A DNA stretch of 64,000 nucleotides. Source: Pseudobacter ginsenosidimutans (GTDB taxonomy: Bacteria > Bacteroidota > Bacteroidia > Chitinophagales > Chitinophagaceae). Both the position numbers and the translations under genes were made by a program. The stretch spans positions 3,534,001 to 3,598,000 of the forward strand of contig NZ_CP042431.1 of assembly GCF_007970185.1 (NCBI RefSeq), given 5' to 3'. Shown here in pieces: positions 1-8,130 of the stretch; the first letter of the stretch is position 1, and the number at the start of each line of letters is the position of its first letter. Below the pieces are notes generated by a model. That model was given only the letters and a program-made list of their open reading frames with translations. It was not told where the DNA came from and made no database searches.

Positions 1-386
1 GTGTTGATTGCACTGGCAACTGCTTCCTGCATCGCCTCTCCGTCTTCACAGGTAAACCAGGTTCTGCCGGTTGCTTTCTTGAAATATTCCGATTCCATTT
101 TTACGATCAGCATACTCACCGCTTGCTTCCGCTTATAGATCAGGCTCATGGCCAGTGCTCCGGTACTGAGCTCCGCCGCCATAGCCAGACAGGCAAAATA
201 AGTGCTACGGAACGGGTTCTGCGTGCCCCATCGGTAAGGAACGGACACTTTGCAATGGCGGTTGCTCATCTCACGTATACGAACACCTGAAAAGAAGGCT
301 GCAGGCAGTTTCATCAAAAGAAAAAGACGAAGCTTGAATGGATGATTGGCCAGTCTGATGAATTCAGGCGATGGAGTTACCGGCAT
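1..386 (-). CDS. DUF4442 / hotdog-fold thioesterase-like protein (3' end outside window)
   Basis: The first 128 codons of a minus-strand gene are present, starting at an ATG at 386 and running off the window at position 1. The visible protein (MPVTPSPEF at the N-terminus) has the look of the DUF4442 hotdog family: a segment RIREMS, a basic stretch, then YRWGTQNPFRSTYFACLAMAAE with the conserved N-x-x-x-S-x-Y-F-A pattern, and a central KRKQAVSMLIVKMESEY strand. Members are related to acyl-CoA thioesterases, but the reaction is mostly unproven. It lies 51 bases downstream of the acetyltransferase gene on the same strand, so the two may be co-transcribed. The C-terminus is not seen. Confidence 0.7.
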   Translation of the reverse strand, partial: MPVTPSPEFIRLANHPFKLRLFLLMKLPAAFFSGVRIREMSNRHCKVSVPYRWGTQNPFRSTYFACLAMAAELSTGALAMSLIYKRKQAVSMLIVKMESEYFKKATGRTWFTCEDGEAMQEAVASAIN

Positions 387-437
387 ATCAGGAATGGTTT
401 GATTTTATACTAAATATAAAACTATCCGGGGAATCCA

Positions 438-881
438 TCACTCCGCCACTATTTCCATATGGATCAGGGGAAACGGCTTACCGCTTCCATCCAGCTCAGA
501 GTATCCGGTTTGGACAAAGCCCATTTTTTTATAGAACGCTACAGCCTGCTCATTGGCTTCGTTCACGTCCACTTTTGTAACCCCCAGTTTATTGACTGCA
601 TGTTGCACCAGCATCTTCCCTAATCCGCTTCCCCTCAATTCCGGCTCAACGAATAACATTTCCAGTTTTCCATCTGAAATTCCCATGAATGCCTCGATCC
701 TGCCTGCATGATCGCGGATGCAGCCAAGTTCAACAGCGTCCAGGTAATTGTTCAGGATCAACGGACGGAAATACCTGATATTCTCCTCCGTCAGGAAATG
801 ATGGGTAGCACGGACAGAACGCTCCCATAAATCCGTCACAGCTTCATACTCAGATTTCAAAACAGGTGTAATAGATTTCAT
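438..881 (-). CDS. yjaB: GNAT-family N-acetyltransferase, YjaB-like
   Basis: A 147-residue GNAT acetyltransferase, expected to move an acetyl group from acetyl-CoA to an amine. The order of motifs follows E. coli YjaB as I know it: SVRATHHFL near residue 20, LFVEPELRGSGLGKMLVQHA (the acetyl-CoA loop, R/G-x-G-x-G), then VNEANEQAVAFYKKMGF and GKPFPL near the C-terminus. The start is the ATG at 881 (MKSITPVLK). The open frame extends further upstream, but that 34-residue extension is not family-like and would run towards the divergent phosphatase gene. It is a cytoplasmic protein with no signal peptide. The specific substrate is unknown; a peptidyl-lysine target has been proposed for the family. 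Confidence 0.85.
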   Translation of the reverse strand: MKSITPVLKSEYEAVTDLWERSVRATHHFLTEENIRYFRPLILNNYLDAVELGCIRDHAGRIEAFMGISDGKLEMLFVEPELRGSGLGKMLVQHAVNKLGVTKVDVNEANEQAVAFYKKMGFVQTGYSELDGSGKPFPLIHMEIVAE

Positions 882-960
882 AGGGAAAAGATAGCACAAA
901 AAGTCCTCCGGATAAACCGGAACACTTCGTTCTATCTGTTCACGGAGAGTTAAGATTATT

Positions 961-994
961 TTGATAATTTGACAATATTGCAAGTTTACCTTCG
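961..994 (+). promoter_or_regulatory. possible Bacteroidota-type promoter for the phosphatase gene
   Basis: A TTG at 961-963 precedes TACCTTCG at 987-994, resembling the Bacteroidota -33 TTG and -7 TAnnTTTG elements with one mismatch and a spacing of 23 bases. A start of transcription near 1000 would favour the ATG at 1026 over the one at 1005. This is pattern matching only. Confidence 0.3.
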
Positions 995-1025
995 TCCATT
1001 GATTATGCCACCAACGATCTCCTGT

Positions 1026-2852
1026 ATGCGCGGAATACTTATACTGCTTTTGCTGGCAGGCCTTTCAGCCCGGTCCCAGCCAAAAGATTGCAACACTTCC
1101 AATGCACATTCCCACAATGATTATGAACAACCCATTCCATTTTTTGATGCAGTGAGCCGGCAATTCGGGAGCATCGAAGCGGATGTATTCTACCAGGCAG
1201 AACCGGAGGAGTTATGGGTGGCGCATACGAAGGAAGAATTGAAAACGAAGAAGCGGTCGCTCGACAGCCTTTACCTGATCCCTCTGGTCAAACAGATCCG
1301 CCAGAATAATGGTTTTATCTGGACTGACCGCACACGCAGGCTGCAACTGATGATCGATCTGAAAACTGCCGCTGCGCCAACGCTCGGTCTGCTGATCAAA
1401 AAACTGGAAAAATATCCGGAGCTCATCAACTGTCCGGTTTTGCGAATCGTGATTTCCGGTAACAGGCCTGATCCTTCCCTTTATCGTTCCTTCCCATCCT
1501 TTATTTGGTTCGATGGAAATATCGGAACTCAATACAGCGCAGCAGCATTGAGCAGGATCGCCATGCTGAGCGCGCCTTTACAGCAATTCACTTCCTGGAA
1601 TGGAAAAGGCCGGATCCCTGAAAAGGAGTTGCAGCCATTGGTGCAGGCTATAGCCGATGCACATGCTTTGCAAAAACCTGTGAGGTTCTGGGGATCACCG
1701 GACAATATCAATACATGGTATACGATGATTCGATTGAAAGTGGATTTCATCAATACAGATCGCATCCAGCCTTTGGCAGATTTTCTCAATAAATTACCCC
1801 AAAGGATTTCGCTGAACAACCGGCCTCATGAAGTGTACAGGCCCAACTTCAAAACTGATGGCGTTAACAAACCTGTGAAGAATATCATCCTGCTGATCGG
1901 CGATGGCATGGGGGTACCACAGATCTATGCAGGTTACACTGCCAATCACGGACAATTGAGTTTGTTCAATATGCGTAATACGGGATTGTCGAAAACCAGT
2001 TCGCATGATCATTACATCACAGATTCCGCACCCGGCTCCACTGCATTTTCCAGCGGGGAAAAAACAAATAACCGTTTTGTTGGTGTGGATCATACAGGCG
2101 CAAAACTGGCCGTGATACCTGAACTGATCTATCCCAAAATGCTGAGTGGTATTGTTACTTCAGGAGATATTACCGATGCCACTCCGGCGGATTTCTATGC
2201 GCATCGAATGGCGAGAGACAGCGCTGTGGCCATTTTCGAAGACCTGGCTGCGTCGCCTGTTCAGCTGGTGATGGGGGCCGGTAACAGGAATTTCAACCAG
2301 GAGCTCCATCAATCTATACAGCAGCGCGGATTCTCCATAACTGGAGATCTGGATAGCGTTCCAGCTGCAACAAAACAAAAATGGATAGTGATGGATACGC
2401 TGGCTGGCAAACCTGCAGCCGGTGGGCGTGGCGAATGGCTGAGCAAGGCATTCAGTAAATCACTTCACATCCTCTCGTCCTCCGGTAAAGGATTTTTCCT
2501 GATGACGGAAGGAGCACAGATCGATCATGGCGGTCATGATAATAGCCTGCATTGGTTGGTTACGGAGATGCTCGACTTCGACAAGGTGGTGGGCAAAGCC
2601 CTGGAGTTCGCAGATAAGAACGGCGAAACGCTGGTGATCGTAACAGCAGATCATGAAACAGGCGGGCTCACTTTATTGGAAGGGGATTATGGAACAGGTT
2701 CGGTTAGTGGACAATTTTCCACAGATGATCATACAGCTTTACCGGTACCTGTATTTGCCTATGGCCCTCAGTCCCATTTATTCAGAGGTGTTTACGAGAA
2801 TACTGAAATATTTCACCGGATCATGGAAGTGCTGGGATTGAAAAAGAAATAA
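1026..2852 (+). CDS. secreted phosphodiesterase-like / alkaline phosphatase fusion
   Basis: A two-domain exported enzyme of about 608 residues. After a short signal peptide (MRGILILLLLAGLSARSQ), residues about 27-270 form a PI-PLC/glycerophosphodiesterase-like domain that opens with AHSHNDYEQ and has acidic strands such as SIEADV. From about residue 285 comes an alkaline phosphatase domain: IGDGMG (metal ligand), TDSAPGST with the phosphorylated serine at about 334, TEGAQIDHGGHDN, DHETGG and a final DHTALPVPV, so all metal-binding motifs look intact. It would release phosphate from esters outside the cytoplasm, perhaps after diester cleavage by the first domain. An ATG at 1005 is an alternative start; 1026 gives a cleaner signal peptide. 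It is divergent from the acetyltransferase gene. Confidence 0.85.
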   Translation: MRGILILLLLAGLSARSQPKDCNTSNAHSHNDYEQPIPFFDAVSRQFGSIEADVFYQAEPEELWVAHTKEELKTKKRSLDSLYLIPLVKQIRQNNGFIWTDRTRRLQLMIDLKTAAAPTLGLLIKKLEKYPELINCPVLRIVISGNRPDPSLYRSFPSFIWFDGNIGTQYSAAALSRIAMLSAPLQQFTSWNGKGRIPEKELQPLVQAIADAHALQKPVRFWGSPDNINTWYTMIRLKVDFINTDRIQPLADFLNKLPQRISLNNRPHEVYRPNFKTDGVNKPVKNIILLIGDGMGVPQIYAGYTANHGQLSLFNMRNTGLSKTSSHDHYITDSAPGSTAFSSGEKTNNRFVGVDHTGAKLAVIPELIYPKMLSGIVTSGDITDATPADFYAHRMARDSAVAIFEDLAASPVQLVMGAGNRNFNQELHQSIQQRGFSITGDLDSVPAATKQKWIVMDTLAGKPAAGGRGEWLSKAFSKSLHILSSSGKGFFLMTEGAQIDHGGHDNSLHWLVTEMLDFDKVVGKALEFADKNGETLVIVTADHETGGLTLLEGDYGTGSVSGQFSTDDHTALPVPVFAYGPQSHLFRGVYENTEIFHRIMEVLGLKKK

Positions 2853-2943
2853 TCAGTCATCCCGATTCTAATAAGATTCTAATGTTGCCCGCATCGGCAT
2901 GGGTTTACCTTTAAACCCAGCAGTGATCATCTAAATTGCCGGA

Positions 2944-3168
2944 ATGCAGGAAATCAAGATCAGCAACAAACAGGAATATCTCGATAAGAAATACCCCTTT
3001 TCATCCATCCCTTCACTAGCGGATAAACGCTATTGTATGCAATGTAAAAGCGAGATCGTTGTGGGCGAGTATAAAGTGTTTAAAGATGAACAAGGGAAAG
3101 AGATCATTAGTTGTCCCAATGCTCCTGCCTGCAGCGGAACGGTGATGGACTGGTACAAACTTCACTAG
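2944..3168 (+). CDS. small zinc-ribbon-like protein
   Basis: A 74-residue hypothetical protein. It has a CMQC pair near residue 32 and CPNAPAC near the C-terminus, a spacing that suggests one bound zinc ion. There is no signal peptide or membrane segment. It follows the phosphatase gene by about 90 bases. That gap contains a small hairpin (TGGGTTT at 2900-2906 against AAACCCA at 2913-2919), which has no T-run after it and is not a convincing terminator. The function is unknown. Confidence 0.7.
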   Translation: MQEIKISNKQEYLDKKYPFSSIPSLADKRYCMQCKSEIVVGEYKVFKDEQGKEIISCPNAPACSGTVMDWYKLH

Positions 3169-3182
3169 TTTTATTCTTCTAT

Positions 3183-3216
3183 CAATAAAAAAGAAGCCGC
3201 CGTGCTAAACGGCGGC
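3183..3216 (-). terminator. rho-independent terminator after yiaA
   Basis: GCCGCCGT (3196-3203) and ACGGCGGC (3209-3216) form a perfect 8-bp stem with a 5-base loop. Read on the minus strand it is followed by TTCTTTTTTATTG, which fits termination of the YiaA gene ending at 3247. It lies between convergent genes and may slow transcripts from both sides. Confidence 0.8.
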
Positions 3217-3246
3217 CTTCGACCGAAAGAAACCATCCATGGATAG

Positions 3247-3696
3247 TTAGTTGATCATTCCCTGATCATCTTTATTTGAGGGGAGCTGATTGTTCTTTTT
3301 TTCTGCTGACTTCATATCACGGATATTTTTCTGCACGGCAATGGCGCCGAACAGTCCCAGCGTATAGGCCATACCGTAAAACCCTTTCTCACTTCGTGCC
3401 AGGTCTGCATTCCATAGCCCGATTATCAGCAGCAGAATAGAGAGTATGGTAGAGAACCATGATAATCCGTAATAAATATTGGTAACAGGAATTCCTTCGA
3501 GCTGGTCGCGTACAGCTTTTTGTACGGAAATGGCGGAGAAAAGACCGAACATCAATACGGTGAAATAGTATCCTTTCTCATTCAACTGCATATCGGCATT
3601 CCACAGTCCGATATTGAAAGCAGTAACACCGGTTAAAAGCGCCACCCATGAAGCGGCAATGAAAGCGCCTGAAGGCATTAGCGTTTTTGGTTCCAT
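3247..3696 (-). CDS. yiaA: YiaA/YiaB-family inner-membrane protein
   Basis: A 149-residue membrane protein made of two related halves of two helices each. [24 protein letters not shown] and a second helix form the first half; [32 protein letters not shown] and a further helix form the second. The repeated GLWNADxxxxEKGxY motif is the mark of the YiaA/B two-helix domain. The C-terminal tail is hydrophilic (about 25 residues rich in K, N and D). No biochemical role is established for the family. It lies 82 bases downstream of the Crp/Fnr regulator gene on the same strand, so it may be co-transcribed with it or controlled by it. Confidence 0.85.
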   Translation of the reverse strand: MEPKTLMPSGAFIAASWVALLTGVTAFNIGLWNADMQLNEKGYYFTVLMFGLFSAISVQKAVRDQLEGIPVTNIYYGLSWFSTILSILLLIIGLWNADLARSEKGFYGMAYTLGLFGAIAVQKNIRDMKSAEKKNNQLPSNKDDQGMIN

Positions 3697-3778
3697 TTTG
3701 TTGTTTTAAGTGGAAACAAAACTATACTGCGGCCTTCATTCAGGTTTTGACCATTGTCAAAAATGAAAATCGTAAATG

Positions 3779-4342
3779 TTAAAGCCGGCTTCTTACCCGG
3801 CTCAGGGTTTCCTGCGAGATGCCCAGGAAGGAGGCGATATAGCCCAATGGCACCCGTTCTATGATCTCCGGAGTTTCTGTCAACAATTTCTCATACCGTT
3901 CTGCGGCTGTGCGGAACTGTGAGTTCACGAACCGGCCTTCCAGACGGATATAATATTTCTCGTAAGCAATGCGCAATAGCCGTTCAGCTTCCCGGTGCTG
4001 ATCCACCAGTTTATTGAGTGCATCTTTGGAAATGCTCCAGAGGATGGAGCCCTCCATCAGTTGTATATTTTCCACGGCGGGATCCTGGGTAATGAAACTA
4101 TGGAAAGATGTAACGAAGTCGTTCTCGAAACCAAACCAGTGAGTGATCTCCTTGCCATCAAGGTTGTAGAAACCACGCAGACATCCTTGCTCCAGGAAAT
4201 ACAGGTGACGGCAGATCTTTCCTTCTTCGATCAGGAATTCGTTTTTGGGCAGCACTACCCTGGTGAACTGCGATTCAAGATGCTGCTGCATTTCTTCACT
4301 CACATAGTGGAGTTGCTGAAGTCTTTTGATAAGTTGCTGCAT
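3779..4342 (-). CDS. Crp/Fnr-family transcriptional regulator
   Basis: A 187-residue regulator. Residues about 20-115 form the cyclic-nucleotide-binding-type beta-roll (LPKNEFLIEEG, LYFLEQGCLRGFY, GKEITHWFGFENDF). The C-terminal part has a short helix-turn-helix (VPLGYIASFLGISQETLSRVR). Bacteroidota have many such short Crp-like proteins whose ligand is unknown. The start is the ATG at 4342 (MQQLIKRLQ); a TTG at 4369 is possible but less likely. The protein ends soon after the recognition helix, which is usual for this subgroup. It probably regulates neighbours such as the YiaA gene or itself, though no operator could be identified. Confidence 0.85.
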   Translation of the reverse strand: MQQLIKRLQQLHYVSEEMQQHLESQFTRVVLPKNEFLIEEGKICRHLYFLEQGCLRGFYNLDGKEITHWFGFENDFVTSFHSFITQDPAVENIQLMEGSILWSISKDALNKLVDQHREAERLLRIAYEKYYIRLEGRFVNSQFRTAAERYEKLLTETPEIIERVPLGYIASFLGISQETLSRVRSRL

Positions 4343-4414
4343 GGGGCAGGGGATAAAGGTGAACAGCAAATTTACTATTCATTTTGTCACCAACGCCATA
4401 TAGAGACAGGCGTC

Positions 4415-4453
4415 GAAAAAGTAAAAGGGCCAACCTTTTGGGTCAGCCCTTTT
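4415..4453 (-). terminator. terminator closing the sigma/FecR/SusCD/thioredoxin operon
   Basis: AAAAGGGC (4423-4430) pairs with GCCCTTTT (4446-4453), with an inner ACC/GGT step. On the minus strand the stem runs into a T-rich stretch (TTTTACTTTTTC). It begins eight bases after the stop of the double-thioredoxin gene. Confidence 0.75.
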
Positions 4454-4461
4454 ATTGCTGC

Positions 4462-6891
4462 TTATTTCCAAAGACTCTTCGGCGCTTTACCGGCCTTCAG
4501 CTGGGCCGTGTTAGCTTCAAAAAGTTCAGTTTTCACGGAAGGTAATTTTACCAGTTCCTGTTCATAGATCTTCACTGCTTCGTTCTGTTTTCCATTTTTG
4601 AACAATAGTCCGGCATATACGCCTTCGGTGGAGAAGTGAGAGAAAATATCCCTGGCTTTCTTTGCCCAGGCCAGTCCGCGTTGAAGCATCGCTTTGTCTG
4701 CAGGGTTCATATAAACGGTCTCTGCAGCATCTCGCAGAAAATATGCCCAGTTAACAGCATCTCCCAAACGCATGATATCTTTCATCATGTCCCAGTTGGC
4801 AACCTTTGTGGAATCCTCCTTCCCGGAAAGATAGGGCTCCATGTATTTGTCGAATTTGGGTTTGTTCTCTGCGATCATTTGATAGGGATCTCTTTTGAAA
4901 AGACCATTCTCTACATAATTTGTAACTGCCGCATTGAATTTTTTCGCATCATAATTCTTCGAATAGTAATCCAGTTTCACTTTCCGGTAGATGACTTCTT
5001 TATCAGGACTCTTAAGCAGGGTAGCCATCTGCTTCATACAGGTTTCCGCCTTGTTCAGTTCCTGTTCTTTTTTATTGGGTACGATATTTTTCAAAATGTA
5101 ATTGTTCACCCCGAACTGCATTATGTAGAGTGAAGGAGCCCTGGCAGCGCCGATGCTATCGATGGCAGCGTGGTGCTGAATTACATATTTATACAAAAAT
5201 CCATCAGGAATATACTGTACAGAAATATAGGAGGCGAGAAGTTTTGTCCATGTTTCTTTTTCCTGAAGATCTGTTGCATTCAGTTTAGGGAACAATTCTT
5301 CAATCAGTTCTTCACAGGGCAGTTCCGTTGCCTGTCTTTTTTTGAGGTAACCGAGCAGGAAATCCTTGCTGCGGTTGCCGGCCCTGTATTCATCCATCCA
5401 TCTGGCAAGGGGCTTCGGGTCATTCTTTTCAGCGATGGCAATATTGGCTTCTTTGAGAAATGCTTCTGCAGGCATATAACCGGTAGTGCGATAGATCAGT
5501 TCCCCGTCACTGTTGATGAAAAGATAAGTAGGGTATGCTTTAGCGTTATATCTATTGGAGAGCTCAATCCCTTCTCCTTTCTCAGCATCAATTTTGTAAT
5601 TGATGAAATTGGCGTTGAATACATTGCCCACCTGTTGTTGCGGGAATACTTCGGCAGCCATTTTCTTACACGGGCCGCACCAGGAAGTGTACACATCGAT
5701 GAAAATGGCTTTCTTTTCTTTTTTCGCCAGTTCCTGGATCTCTTTCCAGTTTCCTGTGCTGAAATGGATACCGGCTGCAGTGTTTGCCTGGGCTTTGTAT
5801 TCTTCCAGCAATTTCCTGGAAGGTTCTATCATTTCCGGTTTTATGTCCAGGAATTGATTGTTCTCCATCGAGCGGATGGCTGCTTCCTGCAATTCGATGG
5901 CTTTCTTTGCATCTCCGTTTCTGAACCAGGCTTTTGCCAGCAGACCCAGTGCTGACCTGTCTGTGGTTTCACTACGTGCAGCTACCTGTTCCGCCATTTT
6001 CAGGGCAAGGGGGTAATTCACTGCGCTGCCGCTGTCGAGTGCGAAGGAGGCCATGGTCATCAGCGTTAGTGGCGCATTGTGGTATTTCTTCAGGTATTGT
6101 TCACCCAGCTGGCCGGCCAGTTCAGGATTCTTCCTGGAGTAGATCTCGAACCGCAAACCATCATAGAAATCCGCCAGGTTGGGCCTGATGGATTGCAGTG
6201 TGTCCATATACGGTAGCATCTTCAGGTATTCTTTATCGTCCCATAATTTCCTGAAGGGTTTGAAAACTGCTCGATATTTTTCACCTATGTTTTTTGAATC
6301 CTCAGCCAGTTGTTTTTGAGCCGCAGCATCAAATTTGTTGTTCACTATCAATTCCAGGGGTTCTTCCACTGCTGCCGGATGGCCGATCCATGCAATTTTC
6401 TGATCGCGGCCGATGATATAGGCTTTCGGGATGCCTTCGAATCCTGTGGGTTTGATCCAGGTGCTCCACATGGTAGTGTCACGGGTGTCGATGCCCACTG
6501 CATAGTCCATCCCATCGCCCAGCCGCTCCACAAAATGTCCGGCTTTGGCGATATAGTCTGCATTCTTATTTTTCGAGTATGCCAGTTCGTTAGTGTTGAT
6601 GCTGAATACTGTGGCTTTACCCTTGTATTTGTTGGCTACTTCACTGAAGTGGGGCATGGCACCACGGCAGGGGCCGCACCAGGTGGCCCAGAATTCCACC
6701 ACATAAACTTTTCCTTTCTCGAATGATTTCACTTCTTCCCCTTTTATCCATTTTGCCGTAACAATAGGCGGCGCGGCCATTCCGGGCTTCAGGGCTGCAT
6801 CGGGAGTGAAATCCTGAGCTATCGTTGCGTTCACTGCCAGCACTAAACAGGTGGCAGTGAATATTGGTCGGATGATTGTTGTTCGAAACAT
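4462..6891 (-). CDS. exported protein with two thioredoxin domains
   Basis: An 809-residue exported protein with a signal peptide (IFTATCLVLAVNATIAQ) and two separate thioredoxin folds. The first is TlpA-like with WCGPC (Cys72 and Cys75) and the partner strand WIKPTGFEGIPKAYII. After a helical, TPR-like stretch (about residues 190-375) comes a second domain of the DsbD-gamma type with SWCGPCKK (Cys405 and Cys408) and a cis-proline at NAKAYPTYLF. The C-terminal 300 residues are helical and of unknown fold. It probably works in the periplasm, reducing or isomerising disulfides of proteins tied to the SusCD system upstream. The start is the ATG at 6891, 37 bases after the previous gene; the open frame extends further upstream without family support. 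Confidence 0.8.
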   Translation of the reverse strand: MFRTTIIRPIFTATCLVLAVNATIAQDFTPDAALKPGMAAPPIVTAKWIKGEEVKSFEKGKVYVVEFWATWCGPCRGAMPHFSEVANKYKGKATVFSINTNELAYSKNKNADYIAKAGHFVERLGDGMDYAVGIDTRDTTMWSTWIKPTGFEGIPKAYIIGRDQKIAWIGHPAAVEEPLELIVNNKFDAAAQKQLAEDSKNIGEKYRAVFKPFRKLWDDKEYLKMLPYMDTLQSIRPNLADFYDGLRFEIYSRKNPELAGQLGEQYLKKYHNAPLTLMTMASFALDSGSAVNYPLALKMAEQVAARSETTDRSALGLLAKAWFRNGDAKKAIELQEAAIRSMENNQFLDIKPEMIEPSRKLLEEYKAQANTAAGIHFSTGNWKEIQELAKKEKKAIFIDVYTSWCGPCKKMAAEVFPQQQVGNVFNANFINYKIDAEKGEGIELSNRYNAKAYPTYLFINSDGELIYRTTGYMPAEAFLKEANIAIAEKNDPKPLARWMDEYRAGNRSKDFLLGYLKKRQATELPCEELIEELFPKLNATDLQEKETWTKLLASYISVQYIPDGFLYKYVIQHHAAIDSIGAARAPSLYIMQFGVNNYILKNIVPNKKEQELNKAETCMKQMATLLKSPDKEVIYRKVKLDYYSKNYDAKKFNAAVTNYVENGLFKRDPYQMIAENKPKFDKYMEPYLSGKEDSTKVANWDMMKDIMRLGDAVNWAYFLRDAAETVYMNPADKAMLQRGLAWAKKARDIFSHFSTEGVYAGLLFKNGKQNEAVKIYEQELVKLPSVKTELFEANTAQLKAGKAPKSLWK

Positions 6892-6928
6892 TTTTAATCT
6901 TATTGTAGGTTCAAAATCACAAATGGAA

Positions 6929-8044
6929 TTATGGAATGATCTCTGCCAGTTTCTTTGCAAGGTTTTCTCCACGCAGGTTTTGCGCAATGATCTTCCCCTG
7001 CGGGTCCAGGAGGAAGTTCTGGGGGATGGCGATAATACCATACTCTTTAGCTGCCACGTTGTCGAACCCTTTCAGGTCGCTCACATGTGTCCAGGGCATG
7101 CCATCTTCCCTGATGGCTTTCAGCCAGGCATCTTTTTTCTGGTCGAGCGAAATGGCCAATACATCAAAATTCTTATCCTTGAACTGATTGTAGGCTTTGA
7201 GTACATGAGGGTTTTCTGCTCTGCAGGGACCACACCAGCTGGCCCAGAAATCCACCAGTACATATTTCCCTTTGAAACTTTCGAGACTTACGGGTCTGCC
7301 CTCTGTATCGTTCATCACAAAATTTTTGAAGGGCTGTCCGGGTTGCAGTCTTTTGGCAATCACAAGTCTGTCAGCCATCTTCCGGCCATCGTCAGAATTT
7401 TTCAATTCATCGGTCATTGCATTGTATAAAGGTTCAAATTGTGGTACATCGATGATCACGGCCCTGACTTTCATCATACCGAGTGTAACCCATGAGTCAG
7501 GATTGTTTTTGATGAATTCGGTTTCTGTGGCAGTCATGTCTTTTCGGATGGCAACCAGAAAGGGGAAGATGGAATCCCTTGCTGCATCATTCTTCTCGTT
7601 GAAATACTGTCGCATCTTTTCACTCAATGGAGCCATCTTATCATTCAATGGCTTCATGATGGCATTGAACCTGTTAAAATCAGCCTGGGCCTTACCGCCT
7701 CCTTTCACAATTGCTGATTTGACTTGTTTATCTCCACTGATGTCAAGCTTTCCTTTTTCCAGGTAAATCTGCAGGAAATCTCGTGTGAACATGTCTGTGT
7801 TGCCATCAGATTGTTTCAGGGTAATGGTAGCTTCGGACGGATTCAGTATGGTTCCGCTGAAAGTGAATTTCCCTTTCTCAACCACTACGGAATCTGTTTG
7901 CATTTGATCTCCCTTGTTGTAAGTAAGGAAGGCTTTGGCAGGATAGGCGATATTACTGATTTTGGCGCTTACCTTGAATTTTTGCTGAGCGTTCAGGGCT
8001 GACAGGGAGAACGTTGCAGCACATACGAGCATGATGTTTTTCAT
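6929..8044 (-). CDS. TlpA-family thiol-disulfide protein with DUF4369 domain
   Basis: A 371-residue protein with a signal peptide (MKNIMLVCAATFSLSALNAQ). Residues 22-120 are a DUF4369 beta domain (KFKVSAKISN, SVVVEKGKFTFSGTI). A helical linker follows, then from about 235 an AhpC/TlpA redoxin domain with WASWCGPCRAENP (Cys271 and Cys274) and the cis-proline strand YGIIAIPQNFLLD. This domain order is common beside SusC/SusD genes in Bacteroidota. The role is thiol exchange in the periplasm; the client is unknown. It is preceded by the SusD gene (86 bases) and followed by the double-thioredoxin gene. Confidence 0.9.
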   Translation of the reverse strand: MKNIMLVCAATFSLSALNAQQKFKVSAKISNIAYPAKAFLTYNKGDQMQTDSVVVEKGKFTFSGTILNPSEATITLKQSDGNTDMFTRDFLQIYLEKGKLDISGDKQVKSAIVKGGGKAQADFNRFNAIMKPLNDKMAPLSEKMRQYFNEKNDAARDSIFPFLVAIRKDMTATETEFIKNNPDSWVTLGMMKVRAVIIDVPQFEPLYNAMTDELKNSDDGRKMADRLVIAKRLQPGQPFKNFVMNDTEGRPVSLESFKGKYVLVDFWASWCGPCRAENPHVLKAYNQFKDKNFDVLAISLDQKKDAWLKAIREDGMPWTHVSDLKGFDNVAAKEYGIIAIPQNFLLDPQGKIIAQNLRGENLAKKLAEIIP

Positions 8045-8130
8045 GTGCGAAATTTTGTCCGGCCACCTGGGCTATCAGGTGACCGGATGAATGAATAAAA
8101 AAAGGATGATAAAGCGGCGGTGTGTTTATA

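Noticed and set aside
2900-2919. Hairpin TGGGTTT/AAACCCA after the phosphatase gene as a terminator
   Set aside because: Short stem, no T-run after it.
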